From Paenibacillus sp. R14(2021) (GTDB lineage Bacteria > Bacillota > Bacilli > Paenibacillales > Paenibacillaceae): a DNA stretch of 64,000 nucleotides. Below are positions 1 through 8,229 of the stretch, in pieces (within the stretch, counting starts at the first letter, position 1; each line of letters begins with the position of its first letter). Below the pieces are notes generated by a model that was given only the letters and a program-made list of their open reading frames with translations, searched no databases and was not told where the DNA came from. The translations under genes and the position numbers were made by a program. The stretch is from contig NZ_CP080269.1 in assembly GCF_019431355.1 (NCBI RefSeq), positions 248,001 to 312,000 on the forward strand, written 5' to 3'.

Positions 1-227
1 CAAGCGGAGGCGGCGTTATTGTTTCGTACTTTGAATGGGTGCAGAACAATCAAGGCTATTATTGGACGGAAGCTGAAGTGGACCATAAGCTTCGCGAAAT
101 GATGATCCGCGGCTTCAATAGTGTATATGAACTCCACAAGCTAAAGAAAGTAGATATGCGTCTTGCCGCCTACATGGTCGGCGTTCGCAAAATGGCGGAG
201 GCTGTCCGGCTGAGAGGCTGGGTTTAA
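1..227 (+). CDS. gudB: NAD-dependent glutamate dehydrogenase, C-terminal end (5' truncated by window)
   Basis: Oxidative deamination of glutamate to 2-oxoglutarate in the cytoplasm. Only the last 74 codons are present; the frame is open from base 3. Visible are a Gly-rich SGGGVIVSYFEW segment, typical of the NAD-binding domain end of bacterial GudB/RocG, and the C-terminal helix ending RLRGWV. B. subtilis gudB sits beside prsW/ypeB, which supports the family and the gudB name over rocG (inference from context). The N-terminal catalytic lysine lies outside the window, so activity cannot be judged. Confidence 0.85.
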   Translation, partial: SGGGVIVSYFEWVQNNQGYYWTEAEVDHKLREMMIRGFNSVYELHKLKKVDMRLAAYMVGVRKMAEAVRLRGWV

Positions 228-287
228 TCCGATACCCTGTATCTCGGCTGACGGTTGATGCGGGAATCCTTGGAAGGTGACTCTGTG

Positions 288-983
288 ATGCTGCTCTTCT
301 CTATATTAATGGCTGCGGTTGCTCCTGGCATTTCGCTGCTAACTTATTTTTATTTGAAAGATCGTTACGAGGCTGAGCCGATTCACATGGTTATCCGGGT
401 TTTCTTGATGGGCGTGCTTATCGTGCTCCCCATCTTGGTCATTCAGCGAGGGCTTCTGCTTTGGCTGGGGGACGGGCCGATTTTATTCTCGTTCACGATT
501 TCGGCAGGCGTGGAAGAGCTGATGAAGTGGTTTGTTCTCTACCATATCATTTACAACCATACGGAGTTTGACGAGCCCTACGACGGCATTGTTTACGCTG
601 TTGCGATCTCGCTTGGTTTCGCCACAGTCGAGAACGTGCTGTATGCCATTTACCAGCCGATGTCCGTCGGGTCGCTGCTGATTCGGGCGCTGCTGCCCGT
701 TTCCGGTCATGCCTTGTTCGGCGTCACGATGGGTTATTATTTGGGAAAAGCCAAGTTCGCTGCTCCAAGCAAACTAAAACGATTTCTTCTGCTTGCCGCA
801 GCCGTTCCGCTGCTGGAGCATGGGATCTACGACTATATTATCGGCTCCGGCTCAACCTACTGGGTCTGGTTTATCGTTCCGCTCATGATTTTCCTATGGA
901 TCAAAGGCGTGCGTAAAATCAACCGAGCGAACGCGAGATCGCCATTCCGCTTAATGGGGCATGAAGAAGAGATTAAGCTTTAA
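288..983 (+). CDS. prsW: PrsW-type intramembrane glutamic protease
   Basis: Polytopic membrane protease of the PrsW family; in B. subtilis it makes the first cut in anti-sigma RsiW. The 231-residue product has many hydrophobic segments and the family core: a GVEELMKW glutamate pair, a later VEN motif, a SGHALFG histidine and a C-terminal EHGIYDY histidine. I chose ATG 288, which gives MLLFSILMAAVAPG like known PrsW; GGAAGG at 272-277 precedes it, and GTG 285 is also possible. It follows gudB as in B. subtilis. The ECF sigma/anti-sigma pair at 36.7 kb is a conceivable but unproven target. Confidence 0.88.
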   Translation: MLLFSILMAAVAPGISLLTYFYLKDRYEAEPIHMVIRVFLMGVLIVLPILVIQRGLLLWLGDGPILFSFTISAGVEELMKWFVLYHIIYNHTEFDEPYDGIVYAVAISLGFATVENVLYAIYQPMSVGSLLIRALLPVSGHALFGVTMGYYLGKAKFAAPSKLKRFLLLAAAVPLLEHGIYDYIIGSGSTYWVWFIVPLMIFLWIKGVRKINRANARSPFRLMGHEEEIKL

Positions 984-1052
984 CATTTCCGTCCATAATA
1001 GTGAAAAACTGCTTGCGGTATTTGAGCAGCATCACCAAATTAGGAGGAAAGA

Positions 1053-1211
1053 ATGCTTACGGCTCGAGTGAAAGTGGCGATTCGCTGCAACCATTGCGGA
1101 GAGAAATTCGTGCTTCGCGGACGCAGAGAGAAAGACAAGATCGATACAGGTTTTAAGCAATGTCTTTGTAACAATTTGAATGATTTCGATGTGGAGGAGC
1201 TGGCACTTTAA
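1053..1211 (+). CDS. Small four-cysteine protein, likely zinc-ribbon-like
   Basis: A 52-residue protein I do not recognise from a named family. It has one CxxC pair (RCNHCGE, residues 11-17), a basic stretch (RGRREKDK) and a second CLC pair near residue 37, so four cysteines could bind one metal ion. An AGGAGG at 1042-1047 sits 5 nt before the ATG, strong evidence of translation. It occupies the place between prsW and ypeB where B. subtilis has sleB. The acidic tail ends DVEELAL. Function unknown; a small zinc-binding regulator is one possibility. Confidence 0.65.
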   Translation: MLTARVKVAIRCNHCGEKFVLRGRREKDKIDTGFKQCLCNNLNDFDVEELAL

Positions 1212-1254
1212 CATGCGGCCTCCCTGAGTAAGGATAACTTAACCAAACATGCAT

Positions 1255-1310
1255 AAAGCTCCTTTCTGCAAACCAAACTAACACCAGGTTTTGCATACGA
1301 AAGGAGCTTT
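1255..1310 (+). promoter_or_regulatory. Hairpin enclosing the ypeB ribosome binding site
   Basis: A perfect 12-bp inverted repeat, AAAGCTCCTTTC (1255-1266) with GAAAGGAGCTTT (1299-1310), continues inward as TGCAAACC/GGTTTTGCA with small bulges. The right arm contains the GGAG (1303-1306) that serves ypeB ATG 1317. The fold would hide the ribosome binding site. It could also act as a weak terminator for the upstream genes, but only a short T run follows. Confidence 0.7.
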
Positions 1311-1316
1311 TGCTAT

Positions 1317-2657
1317 ATGTACCGTCGATTAAGCGCTGTGCTTTTCCCGGTGTTTACCCTGCTTTGTATCGGTTCCCTATATTGGGGGTATCAGGAGCAT
1401 CAAGAGAAGAACTCCATTCTGATCAAAGCGGAAAACCAGTATCAACGCGCTTTTCATGATTTGTCCTATCATGTGGACCAGCTTCACCGCGAGCTAGGCA
1501 ATACGCTTGCTGTAAACAGCACCTCGCAGGGCTTTCACCGGAAAGGGCTGGTAAACGTGTGGCGGCTGACCAGTCAAGCGCAGAACGAAATCAACCAGCT
1601 TCCGCTAACGCTGCTGCCATTCAGTAAAACGGAGGAGTTTCTGTCTAAAATTTCGAATTTTTCATACAAAACTTCCGTCCGCGACCTGAGCAAGCAGCCG
1701 CTGAGCCCGAATGAATTCAAAATGTTAAAAACGCTCTATGCCGATTCGCATGATATTTCGAAGTCGCTTAATGGCGTCCAGGACAAAGTCATCGCGAACA
1801 ATTTGCGCTGGATGGACGTTGAAATTGCACTTGCGTCGGAGAAGTCGCCGAATGACAACACCATTATCGATGGCTTCAAGACGGTTGACAAGAAAGTAAG
1901 CGAGTATCCGGAAATCAATTGGGGCCCTTCCGTCGCAAGCATGTACCAGAAACGGACGATCAAGATGCTTGCAGGCCAGAAGAGCACACCTGAAGAAATC
2001 AGAAAGGCAGCGGCGAAATTTCTGAAGCTGGACGCTGCCCAGGCCAAAGAAATTCGCGTCGTTGAGAACGGCCATGGCACCGAGTATGCATCTTACTCTG
2101 CCACCTATCTAGGAAACAAGAACGATAATCCGATTGAAATGGATTACACGCAGAAAGGCGCCCAGCTGATCTGGTTTCAGAATCCGAGAGACATCGGCAA
2201 GCCAGTCTTGAGTCTTAAGGAAGCCAAGAGGAAAGCTTCCGACTTTCTTGCGCGGCATGGATATCCGACGATGAAGGCAATCACCTATGACGAATCGGAC
2301 ACCACGGCAGTCTTTACCTTCGTCACGAACCAGAACGGCGTGTTGATCTATCCCGATAAGCTGACCGTTAAGATTGCGCGGGATAACGGGGATACCGTCT
2401 CGATTCGTGCCGCCGATTATGTCTTCGAGCATCGCAAGCGGAAACTGCCTAAGCCAAAGCTGATGAGTGCAGATGCGAAGGCAGCGCTGAACCCGGACTT
2501 CAAGGTAAGCCGGGAGCAGATGGCGGTTATCGATAATGATCTAGGCGAGGAAGTGCTGTGCTATGAGTTTATCGGCAAAATCAACGGTGCGGTCTACAAA
2601 ATCTACGTGAATGCGGAGACCGGATTGGAAGAATCCATCGAGCAGTTGCCGGAATAA
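1317..2657 (+). CDS. ypeB: Spore germination protein YpeB
   Basis: Partner of the cortex-lytic enzyme SleB, needed in B. subtilis for SleB stability and localisation in the spore inner membrane region. The 446-residue product has an N-terminal membrane segment (about residues 5-24), the YWGYQEHQEK start of the mature region, long helical N-terminal domain with the conserved LRWMDVEIALAS block, and C-terminal PepSY-like repeats ending with a conserved EEVLCYEF segment. Length matches the family. No sleB lies next to it here, unlike B. subtilis. Its SD is buried in the hairpin at 1255-1310. Confidence 0.95.
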   Translation: MYRRLSAVLFPVFTLLCIGSLYWGYQEHQEKNSILIKAENQYQRAFHDLSYHVDQLHRELGNTLAVNSTSQGFHRKGLVNVWRLTSQAQNEINQLPLTLLPFSKTEEFLSKISNFSYKTSVRDLSKQPLSPNEFKMLKTLYADSHDISKSLNGVQDKVIANNLRWMDVEIALASEKSPNDNTIIDGFKTVDKKVSEYPEINWGPSVASMYQKRTIKMLAGQKSTPEEIRKAAAKFLKLDAAQAKEIRVVENGHGTEYASYSATYLGNKNDNPIEMDYTQKGAQLIWFQNPRDIGKPVLSLKEAKRKASDFLARHGYPTMKAITYDESDTTAVFTFVTNQNGVLIYPDKLTVKIARDNGDTVSIRAADYVFEHRKRKLPKPKLMSADAKAALNPDFKVSREQMAVIDNDLGEEVLCYEFIGKINGAVYKIYVNAETGLEESIEQLPE

Positions 2658-2663
2658 GAGGGA

Positions 2664-2690
2664 GGGCGTGCGAACATCGCACGTCCTTTT
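2664..2690 (+). terminator. Rho-independent terminator after ypeB
   Basis: GGGCGTGCGA and TCGCACGTCC pair over 10 bp (one G-T) around a 3-nt loop, followed by TTTT and a T-rich stretch. It lies 7 nt after the ypeB stop. Confidence 0.85.
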
Positions 2691-2728
2691 GTGCTTCTTT
2701 TCCTCTCTCCCCTAATTTCGACATGCTG

Positions 2729-2737
2729 TGCTATAAT
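2729..2737 (+). promoter_or_regulatory. Extended -10 promoter for ypfA
   Basis: TGCTATAAT is a perfect extended -10 element 21 nt before the ypfA start. No good -35 box is visible at the usual distance. Confidence 0.6.
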
Positions 2738-2758
2738 CGAGAGAGGGGAGGATAGCCG

Positions 2759-3412
2759 ATGCTGCCAACGATAAATCAGTTTCTTTACTTGCAAGTTGCT
2801 TCATCCGACGAAAAAGAGGCTGCCTTGGAATATAAGTCCAGAATAGCGGACATCAGCGACGACGAGCTTCTTATCGAGGTGCCGATCCTTGAAGGGACTG
2901 GACGCTATAAACGATTGTTTCTTGGTGATGAGCTCTCAGCATGTTTTTTCACGGAAGAGGGAGTGAAGCACTTCTTCAATACGCATGTGCTGGGATTCAA
3001 AGAAGACGGCGTTAAGCTCATCCGAATTCGCAAGCCCGAGCTTGAATCGATTACCAAAATTCAACGCCGCCATTTCCTTCGCGTTGCAGCTGAACTGGAA
3101 ATTGCCATCAAATTATCCTCGCATGTCTCCTTTATCGGTATAACCGACGACGTGGGCGGCGGCGGCATTTCCCTGCTGGCGGACGCCAAATGGCCGATTG
3201 TGCAGGGGACCGAACTCGATTGCTGGCTGCTTATTCCTTATCGGAACGGCACCGTCGATCATGCTCAGTTCAGAGCAGAGGTCGTCAGAGTGAAGCCGCT
3301 CGAGAACGGCAAGAACCAAATTATGGCGAAGTTCTCAAGTATCTTGGACACGGAGCGCCAGCGGATTATCCGTTATTGCTTTGAACGTCAGCTGGATTTC
3401 CGCAAACGATAA
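2759..3412 (+). CDS. ypfA: YpfA/MotI-type PilZ protein, c-di-GMP-dependent flagellar brake
   Basis: B. subtilis YpfA (MotI) binds c-di-GMP and disengages the MotA stator. The 217-residue product has an N-terminal YcgR-like domain (about 1-95) and a PilZ domain (about 100-215). The RxxxR c-di-GMP motif is present in QRRHFLR (R104, R108). The second motif reads DVGGGG at 131-136, so the Ser expected in (D/N)xSxxG is Gly. GGAGG at 2747-2751 precedes ATG 2759. It lies upstream of ypfB and cmk exactly as in B. subtilis. Binding strength with the S-to-G change is uncertain. Confidence 0.88.
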   Translation: MLPTINQFLYLQVASSDEKEAALEYKSRIADISDDELLIEVPILEGTGRYKRLFLGDELSACFFTEEGVKHFFNTHVLGFKEDGVKLIRIRKPELESITKIQRRHFLRVAAELEIAIKLSSHVSFIGITDDVGGGGISLLADAKWPIVQGTELDCWLLIPYRNGTVDHAQFRAEVVRVKPLENGKNQIMAKFSSILDTERQRIIRYCFERQLDFRKR

Positions 3413-3535
3413 TTTCGGTCTGGCAATGAATAAGGAATCCTGTAGTGGTAAAACTATCCTTATCCTTCCCGCTTTGGGACGGATAACGGTTCAGCGCGCT
3501 GCTTCGGAAGCAGGCTCTGACAAGGGGGCAGCCAC

Positions 3536-3712
3536 ATGTTCAACAGGTCGCAGAAACAATACATAATGTTAGCCGATTCCGTTACCAGCGTGATGAAATT
3601 CATTGTAATCGGATTGTTGATCGCGATTGCCTTGAGCCAGGTATTGCTTCAAATTCCGCAAGTCCGCCTGTGGGTGACGGGCGTAGATCGGCTGGAAGGA
3701 ACCCCCTTCTAG
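3536..3712 (+). CDS. ypfB: YpfB-like small membrane protein (DUF5359-type)
   Basis: A 58-residue protein with one hydrophobic helix (about residues 21-41) flanked by a basic N-terminus and the segment QVRLWVTGVDRLEGTPF. It starts at ATG 3536 after AAGGGGGC. Size, single membrane helix, the EGxxF-like tail and position between ypfA and cmk match YpfB of Bacilli. Function is unknown in that family. The similarity call rests mainly on synteny. Confidence 0.7.
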   Translation: MFNRSQKQYIMLADSVTSVMKFIVIGLLIAIALSQVLLQIPQVRLWVTGVDRLEGTPF

Positions 3713-3726
3713 CCTGTCTGCGTTCT

Positions 3727-3755
3727 TTGCACTTCCTTGGCGGCTGTGGTATAAT
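3727..3755 (+). promoter_or_regulatory. Sigma-A promoter for cmk
   Basis: TTGCAC (3727-3732), a 17-nt spacer and TATAAT (3750-3755) preceded by TG at the extended -10 position. This should drive cmk-plsC and possibly ypfD. Confidence 0.75.
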
Positions 3756-3845
3756 TTTCACGATCGCAGGCAGAGCCTGCTTTTTTAATGACGATTAGAG
3801 CATGGTAGCAGCCGCTGCCCGAATTTCAAGGAGGTCAAACACCGC

Positions 3846-4547
3846 TTGGGCATGAATGGGGGAAGCATCAGCGGCCGAATTAATGTGGCAATCGATGGAC
3901 CGGCTGGCGCCGGAAAGAGCACCGTTGCCCGTAAAGTCGCTGAACAACTGGGATATATATACATTGATACAGGCGCGATGTACAGGGCCGTAGCGTATGC
4001 AGCTATCGGCGCAGGCGTTTCTCCGGATGATTCGGACAGGCTGGGGCAGCTCGTGCATAACATCGACATTAAACTTGCACCGGGTGCGGAAGGGCAGACG
4101 GTCTGGTTGAATGGGGTCAATGTCACCGGCGCCATACGAACCCGTGAGGTCACGCTGATCGTATCTCAAATCGCCTCGCATGAAGCCGTAAGGCTGAAGC
4201 TTGTCGAGATGCAACGGCTGCTCGCAGAATCCAAAGGGATCGTGATGGACGGACGCGACATCGGCACGCATGTACTGCCTCATGCTGAAGTAAAGGTTTT
4301 TCTGAATGCCAGCGTTCAAGTCCGCGCGCTCAGACGGTTCCAAGAGCTGAAGGAGAGCGAGCTTGTTCCTCTCGCACAGTTGGAGCAGGAAATCGCCGAT
4401 CGAGACCGAAGCGATGAACGAAGAGAAATCTCACCCTTGATTTGTGCGGCAGATGCGGTTGTCATCGACAGTACGGAACTGACAATCACCCAAGTCGTCG
4501 CACTTATTCTAGACTTATGCCGAACCAAAACGGTGGAGGCGAAGTAA
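3846..4547 (+). CDS. cmk: Cytidylate kinase
   Basis: Phosphorylates CMP and dCMP with ATP in the cytoplasm. The P-loop is DGPAGAGKST (residues 17-26), followed by DTGAMYRAVA and a C-terminal DRDRSDERREISPL lid region, with family-typical length (233 residues). AAGGAGGT at 3828-3835 is 10 nt from TTG 3846 but 16 nt from ATG 3852, so the TTG start is preferred. plsC follows 3 nt later. In B. subtilis cmk is followed by ypfD, so plsC is an insertion relative to that order. Confidence 0.96.
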   Translation: MGMNGGSISGRINVAIDGPAGAGKSTVARKVAEQLGYIYIDTGAMYRAVAYAAIGAGVSPDDSDRLGQLVHNIDIKLAPGAEGQTVWLNGVNVTGAIRTREVTLIVSQIASHEAVRLKLVEMQRLLAESKGIVMDGRDIGTHVLPHAEVKVFLNASVQVRALRRFQELKESELVPLAQLEQEIADRDRSDERREISPLICAADAVVIDSTELTITQVVALILDLCRTKTVEAK

Positions 4548-4550
4548 ACT

Positions 4551-5126
4551 ATGGTATATAACGTTTGCCGAAGTCTGCTGCGCTTGATCTACGCTGTGTT
4601 ATTCCGGTTTGAAGCAAGCGGGCTTGAGAATATTCCGGCTGCCGGACCCGTTGTTCTATGCTCCAATCATATCAGCCTGCTTGATCCGACGACCGTAGGC
4701 ACAAAGGTCAATCGCAAGGTCCATTACATGGCCAAAGCAGAGCTGTTCAATGTGCCGCTGTTTGGAGCTTTCATTCGGAATCTCGGTGCATTTCCCGTCA
4801 AAAGGGGCGGCGTAAGCAAGGATGCCATCCGAAACGCTATTGGGCTGTTGAAGGAAGGCAAAGTGATGGGGATTTTTCCGGAAGGCACTCGAAATGCAGG
4901 CGACAGCGCGGGTAAGAAAGGTGCTGCGATGATTGCGCTTCGAAGCGGAGCAACTGTCATTCCGGTCGCGATCATCGGCGAGTACAAAATATTCCGCAAG
5001 ATGCGCATCGTATATGGTAAGCCCATTGATATGTCGGTCTTCATTCAAGATTCTTCTTCCGATGTGCTTGAGAATGTAACGGATGCAATTATGGCGAATA
5101 TCCGTAAAATGGTGAAGCAAGCGTAA
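4551..5126 (+). CDS. plsC: 1-acyl-sn-glycerol-3-phosphate acyltransferase
   Basis: Adds the second acyl chain to lysophosphatidate at the membrane, giving phosphatidic acid. The 191-residue product has the HX4D catalytic motif at H40-D45 (NHISLLD) and the substrate motif FPEGTR at 109-114. The short length is normal for Gram-positive PlsC. It begins 3 nt after cmk, so the two are surely co-transcribed. With plsY and gpsA 5-6 kb downstream, the region carries three steps of phospholipid synthesis. Confidence 0.93.
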   Translation: MVYNVCRSLLRLIYAVLFRFEASGLENIPAAGPVVLCSNHISLLDPTTVGTKVNRKVHYMAKAELFNVPLFGAFIRNLGAFPVKRGGVSKDAIRNAIGLLKEGKVMGIFPEGTRNAGDSAGKKGAAMIALRSGATVIPVAIIGEYKIFRKMRIVYGKPIDMSVFIQDSSSDVLENVTDAIMANIRKMVKQA

Positions 5127-5233
5127 TTATTCACGTTATTCATGTTTTAGACGGTGGGCCAGTTTGACAAGGTTTCAAACTGCGGCTTCACGTTTAAATA
5201 AAGTTGGGGTATGAACTGAGGAGGTAATTTCAA

Positions 5234-6484
5234 ATGTCAGAAGAAACAAAAGTTCAAGAGTCCGCAGCAGCGGAAGCAATCAGCCAAGATGCTATGGACA
5301 ATTTCGTTTCCTTGAAAAAAGGGGACACGGTGAATGGCACGATCGTCAAAATCGAAGATAACCAAGTGTACGTTAGCCTTGGATATAAATATGACGGCGT
5401 TATTCCTCTTCGTGAGCTTTCTTCGCTTCAACTTGACAGCGCGCAAGACGCGGTGCAAGTAGGTCAAGAAGTTCAACTGAAGGTTGTCAGCATCAATGAT
5501 GCAAAAGAAAGCCTTGTTCTCTCCAAGAAAGTAATTGACGGCGAGAAGGCTTGGGATGTTCTGCAAGCTCAATTCGAAGCCGGTGAGGTATTCGAAGTAA
5601 CAGTTGCTGACGTCGTAAAAGGCGGCCTCGTGGCTGATGTAGGCGTTCGTGGATTCATTCCAGCATCCATGGTAGAACGTCATTTCGTAGAAGATTTCAG
5701 CGATTACAAGGGCCGTAAGATCCGCGTAAAAGTGAAAGAAATCGACCGCGAGAACAATAAAGTCATTCTGTCCGCCAAAGAAGTGCTGGACGCTGAATTC
5801 GAGCAAAACAAACAATCCGTGATCAGCGGACTTCAAATCGGCCAAGAAATCGAAGGTACAGTTCAACGCCTGACGCCGTTTGGCGCATTCGTTGATATCG
5901 GCGGTATCGATGGTCTGGTACACGTTTCCGAGCTGTCTTGGCAGCATGTAGCTCATCCGAAGGATGTTGTGGCTGAAGGTCAAGCCGTTCGCGTGAAAGT
6001 ACTTAAAGTTGACCCGGCTGCAGGCAAAATCAGCCTCAGCATCAAAGCGGCTCAACCAGGTCCGTGGGAATCCACAGACGGTAAATTCAACGTTGGCGAT
6101 ATCGTTACGGGTACAGTTCGCCGTATCGTAAGCTTTGGCGTATTCGTTGAAATCGCTCCTGGCGTTGAAGGCCTTGTTCACATTTCCCAGCTTGCACATC
6201 GCCATGTAGCAACGCCGAATGAAGTTGTGAAAGAAGGTCAAGAAGTTCAAGCCAAAATCCTGGACTTCAACCCAGCTGAGAAACGCGTAAGCCTCAGCAT
6301 TAAAGAAACAGAAGAAGCGCCTGAGCAACCTGCACGCCCTGAAAGAGAACGCAGTGAACGCGGAGAGCGCGCCCCACGTGCACCTAAAGTGGAACTGAAC
6401 AACCCGAACGTTAGCCTGAGCAATGAAAGCATGAGCTTCACGCTTGCAGAGCGCTTTGGCGACAAGCTGAGCAAATTGAAATAA
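5234..6484 (+). CDS. ypfD: S1 RNA-binding domain protein YpfD (30S S1 homologue)
   Basis: RNA-binding protein related to ribosomal protein S1. The 416-residue product has four S1 repeats beginning near residues 28, 113, 199 and 285; the last two are closest to consensus (GAFVDIGGIDGLVHVSEL and GVFVEIAPGVEGLVHISQL). The charged tail at about 363-385 (RERSERGERAPR) is low complexity. Firmicute S1 homologues have four rather than six repeats, and whether they act as true S1 is debated. GAGGAGG at 5219-5225 precedes ATG 5234. Confidence 0.93.
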   Translation: MSEETKVQESAAAEAISQDAMDNFVSLKKGDTVNGTIVKIEDNQVYVSLGYKYDGVIPLRELSSLQLDSAQDAVQVGQEVQLKVVSINDAKESLVLSKKVIDGEKAWDVLQAQFEAGEVFEVTVADVVKGGLVADVGVRGFIPASMVERHFVEDFSDYKGRKIRVKVKEIDRENNKVILSAKEVLDAEFEQNKQSVISGLQIGQEIEGTVQRLTPFGAFVDIGGIDGLVHVSELSWQHVAHPKDVVAEGQAVRVKVLKVDPAAGKISLSIKAAQPGPWESTDGKFNVGDIVTGTVRRIVSFGVFVEIAPGVEGLVHISQLAHRHVATPNEVVKEGQEVQAKILDFNPAEKRVSLSIKETEEAPEQPARPERERSERGERAPRAPKVELNNPNVSLSNESMSFTLAERFGDKLSKLK

Positions 6485-6516
6485 TCGTTACTTTACTAAG
6501 CAACGATTAACCGATC

Positions 6517-6562
6517 GAAGCCGTTTATTCCGCATGATGTTGCGGAGTGAACGGCTTCTTTT
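6517..6562 (+). terminator. Terminator after ypfD
   Basis: GAAGCCGTT (6517-6525) pairs perfectly with AACGGCTTC (6550-6558); an inner TCCGCA/TGCGGA stem adds 6 bp. Four T's follow. Confidence 0.8.
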
Positions 6563-6654
6563 GCGTGCAGCGAATTAGCGTATGATACATGCGTTGCAGG
6601 GGATAAAGGGAATAGGCAGGAGCGCATAATAAAGCCAATAAAGAGGTGAACTTA

Positions 6655-7284
6655 GTGAATGATGGCTTTGTGGCAATATGGCTCTTCCTGATGGCGGCCA
6701 TTTTATTTTTTACCGGGTGGCGGGAACAAGTATGCGGCAGTACTTCAGCTCGAATGATCGGGTACTTTCTTGGCGGCATTATGCTGCTGCATGTCGTTAA
6801 GCTTGAATTTGGAAACGATTGGGTTGTAACTGGGAGTGCCGGTCTGGCCGTAGGCACGGCGCTTGTTCTACTGATGGCCACTCGTCAGATGGGAAGCATT
6901 CTCTTCGTGTTGTTTTCTTCTTTGCTCACTGGATTTATGTGGATGTGGATGCATTATATTTACAGCATGGATCCCGTGTTTATCGTCCTGCATCCCGTAT
7001 GGGACGGTCCTATCTTAGCTGGCTTGTTCGCCGGCTTGCTCGCTGACCGGTTTCGATCCCAGTTTGTAATTGCGGTGCTAGGTGCTGTAATGTCCGTCAG
7101 CGACTATTATTTAGGTCAGCCGTCGCATGCCGAAACACTGCAAATCGGATCGCTTGCCTGGTGGGACGGACTCGTAATCGCTTTAACGGCAGCGAGATTG
7201 ACGGGCAATGTGAAAGGATGGCTGAAGCGAAGAGCGATGGATTGGATGGATAACCGATCCGGTGAACAAGGAGGGAGCTCGTAA
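6655..7284 (+). CDS. yphA: YphA-like integral membrane protein
   Basis: A 209-residue membrane protein with about six hydrophobic segments and a short basic C-terminal tail (KGWLKRRAMDWMDN). It sits between ypfD and the YIEGIA gene, as yphA does in B. subtilis. GTG 6655 is chosen because AAGAGG (6641-6646) lies 8 nt upstream; GTG 6646 overlaps that SD. No catalytic motif is visible. The name rests on synteny and topology; function unknown. Confidence 0.7.
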   Translation: MNDGFVAIWLFLMAAILFFTGWREQVCGSTSARMIGYFLGGIMLLHVVKLEFGNDWVVTGSAGLAVGTALVLLMATRQMGSILFVLFSSLLTGFMWMWMHYIYSMDPVFIVLHPVWDGPILAGLFAGLLADRFRSQFVIAVLGAVMSVSDYYLGQPSHAETLQIGSLAWWDGLVIALTAARLTGNVKGWLKRRAMDWMDNRSGEQGGSS

Positions 7285-7287
7285 ATA

Positions 7288-8229
7288 ATGTGGGAACATT
7301 TGTGGACGCATTTGAAGTCTGGGCAGCCGCATCATGTTCTTTATGGCATTATGCTTGGCGTTGCCTTTGGTCTATGCGCTCGATTGATGATGCTAAGAAC
7401 AGACTATCGGCAGTATCCAACTTATCCGCATGGCCGAATCATCCACGTGTCGCTCGGCGTGATCGCGGCATCGCTTGGCGCTGTTGCAATTCCGGCGTTG
7501 TATAAGAAAGATTTTACAGCGATTACGTTTCTAACACTGGCCGCCCAGCAATTCCGAGATGTCCGCAAGATGGAAAGAGATACATTGTCCAAAATCGACA
7601 GCATGGAGCTAGTATCGCGTGGTTCGACATATATTGAGGGCATCGCTATGGTGTTTGAAGGCCGCAACTACCTAGTTATTTTCTCCTCATTGCTAACGAG
7701 CCTTGCTTCTCTCTCGCTAGGACTTCCCTTTGGTGTCATTATGGGATTCCTGACCTTGTTTCTTGTTTACCGGCTGAAGTCGGGTAAATCGGTTTCCCAT
7801 ATTGCCAAAGCAGAGATTGTGAACGTGAAGATCGACGGTCCGGATTTGTTCGTCGGCGACATCTATATCATGAACGTGGGGCTGTCTGCCAACCAGCAAA
7901 TCATTGCGGATCGCGGCCTCGGCATCATTCTCACACCTTTTAATGCGAATGGCAAAGCCACGCTCAGCAATTTGGGCCAGCGTCAGGCAATATTGTTTGA
8001 TGTATCGACGATTCTTGGCGTATACAGGGATGACGGCGAGCCTGCGCTGGTCCCGGTCGCGAAGCTCGATATGAAGGACGGGCGATTGGCGGTTTTCCTG
8101 CTCCCGCAGGAGAAGGACGCGGAGAAGGCGAAAGCGATCGTGGAGAAAGTGCCGATATTAGAATCCGCGGTACGGATGCCAACGGAGGCAAGCGTGAATC
8201 AGAACAAGGAGGGACAGCAGCATGGCTAA
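7288..8229 (+). CDS. YIEGIA-domain membrane protein
   Basis: A 313-residue protein with N-terminal membrane helices (about residues 15-30, 50-70 and 125-160) and a soluble C-terminal domain. The diagnostic YIEGIA string is at about residue 112 in SRGSTYIEGIAMVFEGRNY. The family is found in spore formers and the B. subtilis member lies at the same place before der. AAGGAGGGA at 7268-7276 gives the start at ATG 7288. The gene overlaps the next small gene by 8 nt, which suggests the two products act together. Confidence 0.85.
   Translation: MWEHLWTHLKSGQPHHVLYGIMLGVAFGLCARLMMLRTDYRQYPTYPHGRIIHVSLGVIAASLGAVAIPALYKKDFTAITFLTLAAQQFRDVRKMERDTLSKIDSMELVSRGSTYIEGIAMVFEGRNYLVIFSSLLTSLASLSLGLPFGVIMGFLTLFLVYRLKSGKSVSHIAKAEIVNVKIDGPDLFVGDIYIMNVGLSANQQIIADRGLGIILTPFNANGKATLSNLGQRQAILFDVSTILGVYRDDGEPALVPVAKLDMKDGRLAVFLLPQEKDAEKAKAIVEKVPILESAVRMPTEASVNQNKEGQQHG

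Noticed and set aside
3381-3566. 61-codon plus-strand frame between ypfA and ypfB
   Set aside because: Overlaps both neighbours and has no SD; ypfB in another frame has a good SD and a membrane helix.
5161-5181. AGTTTGA/TCAAACT inverted repeat and TTGACA upstream of ypfD as a promoter with operator
   Set aside because: No -10 box at an acceptable distance from the TTGACA; the repeat is only 7 bp.
5237-6328. 363-codon open frame on the minus strand opposite ypfD
   Set aside because: It is the mirror of a highly expressed S1 gene with biased codons; no SD or family motif, and the plus-strand protein is certain.
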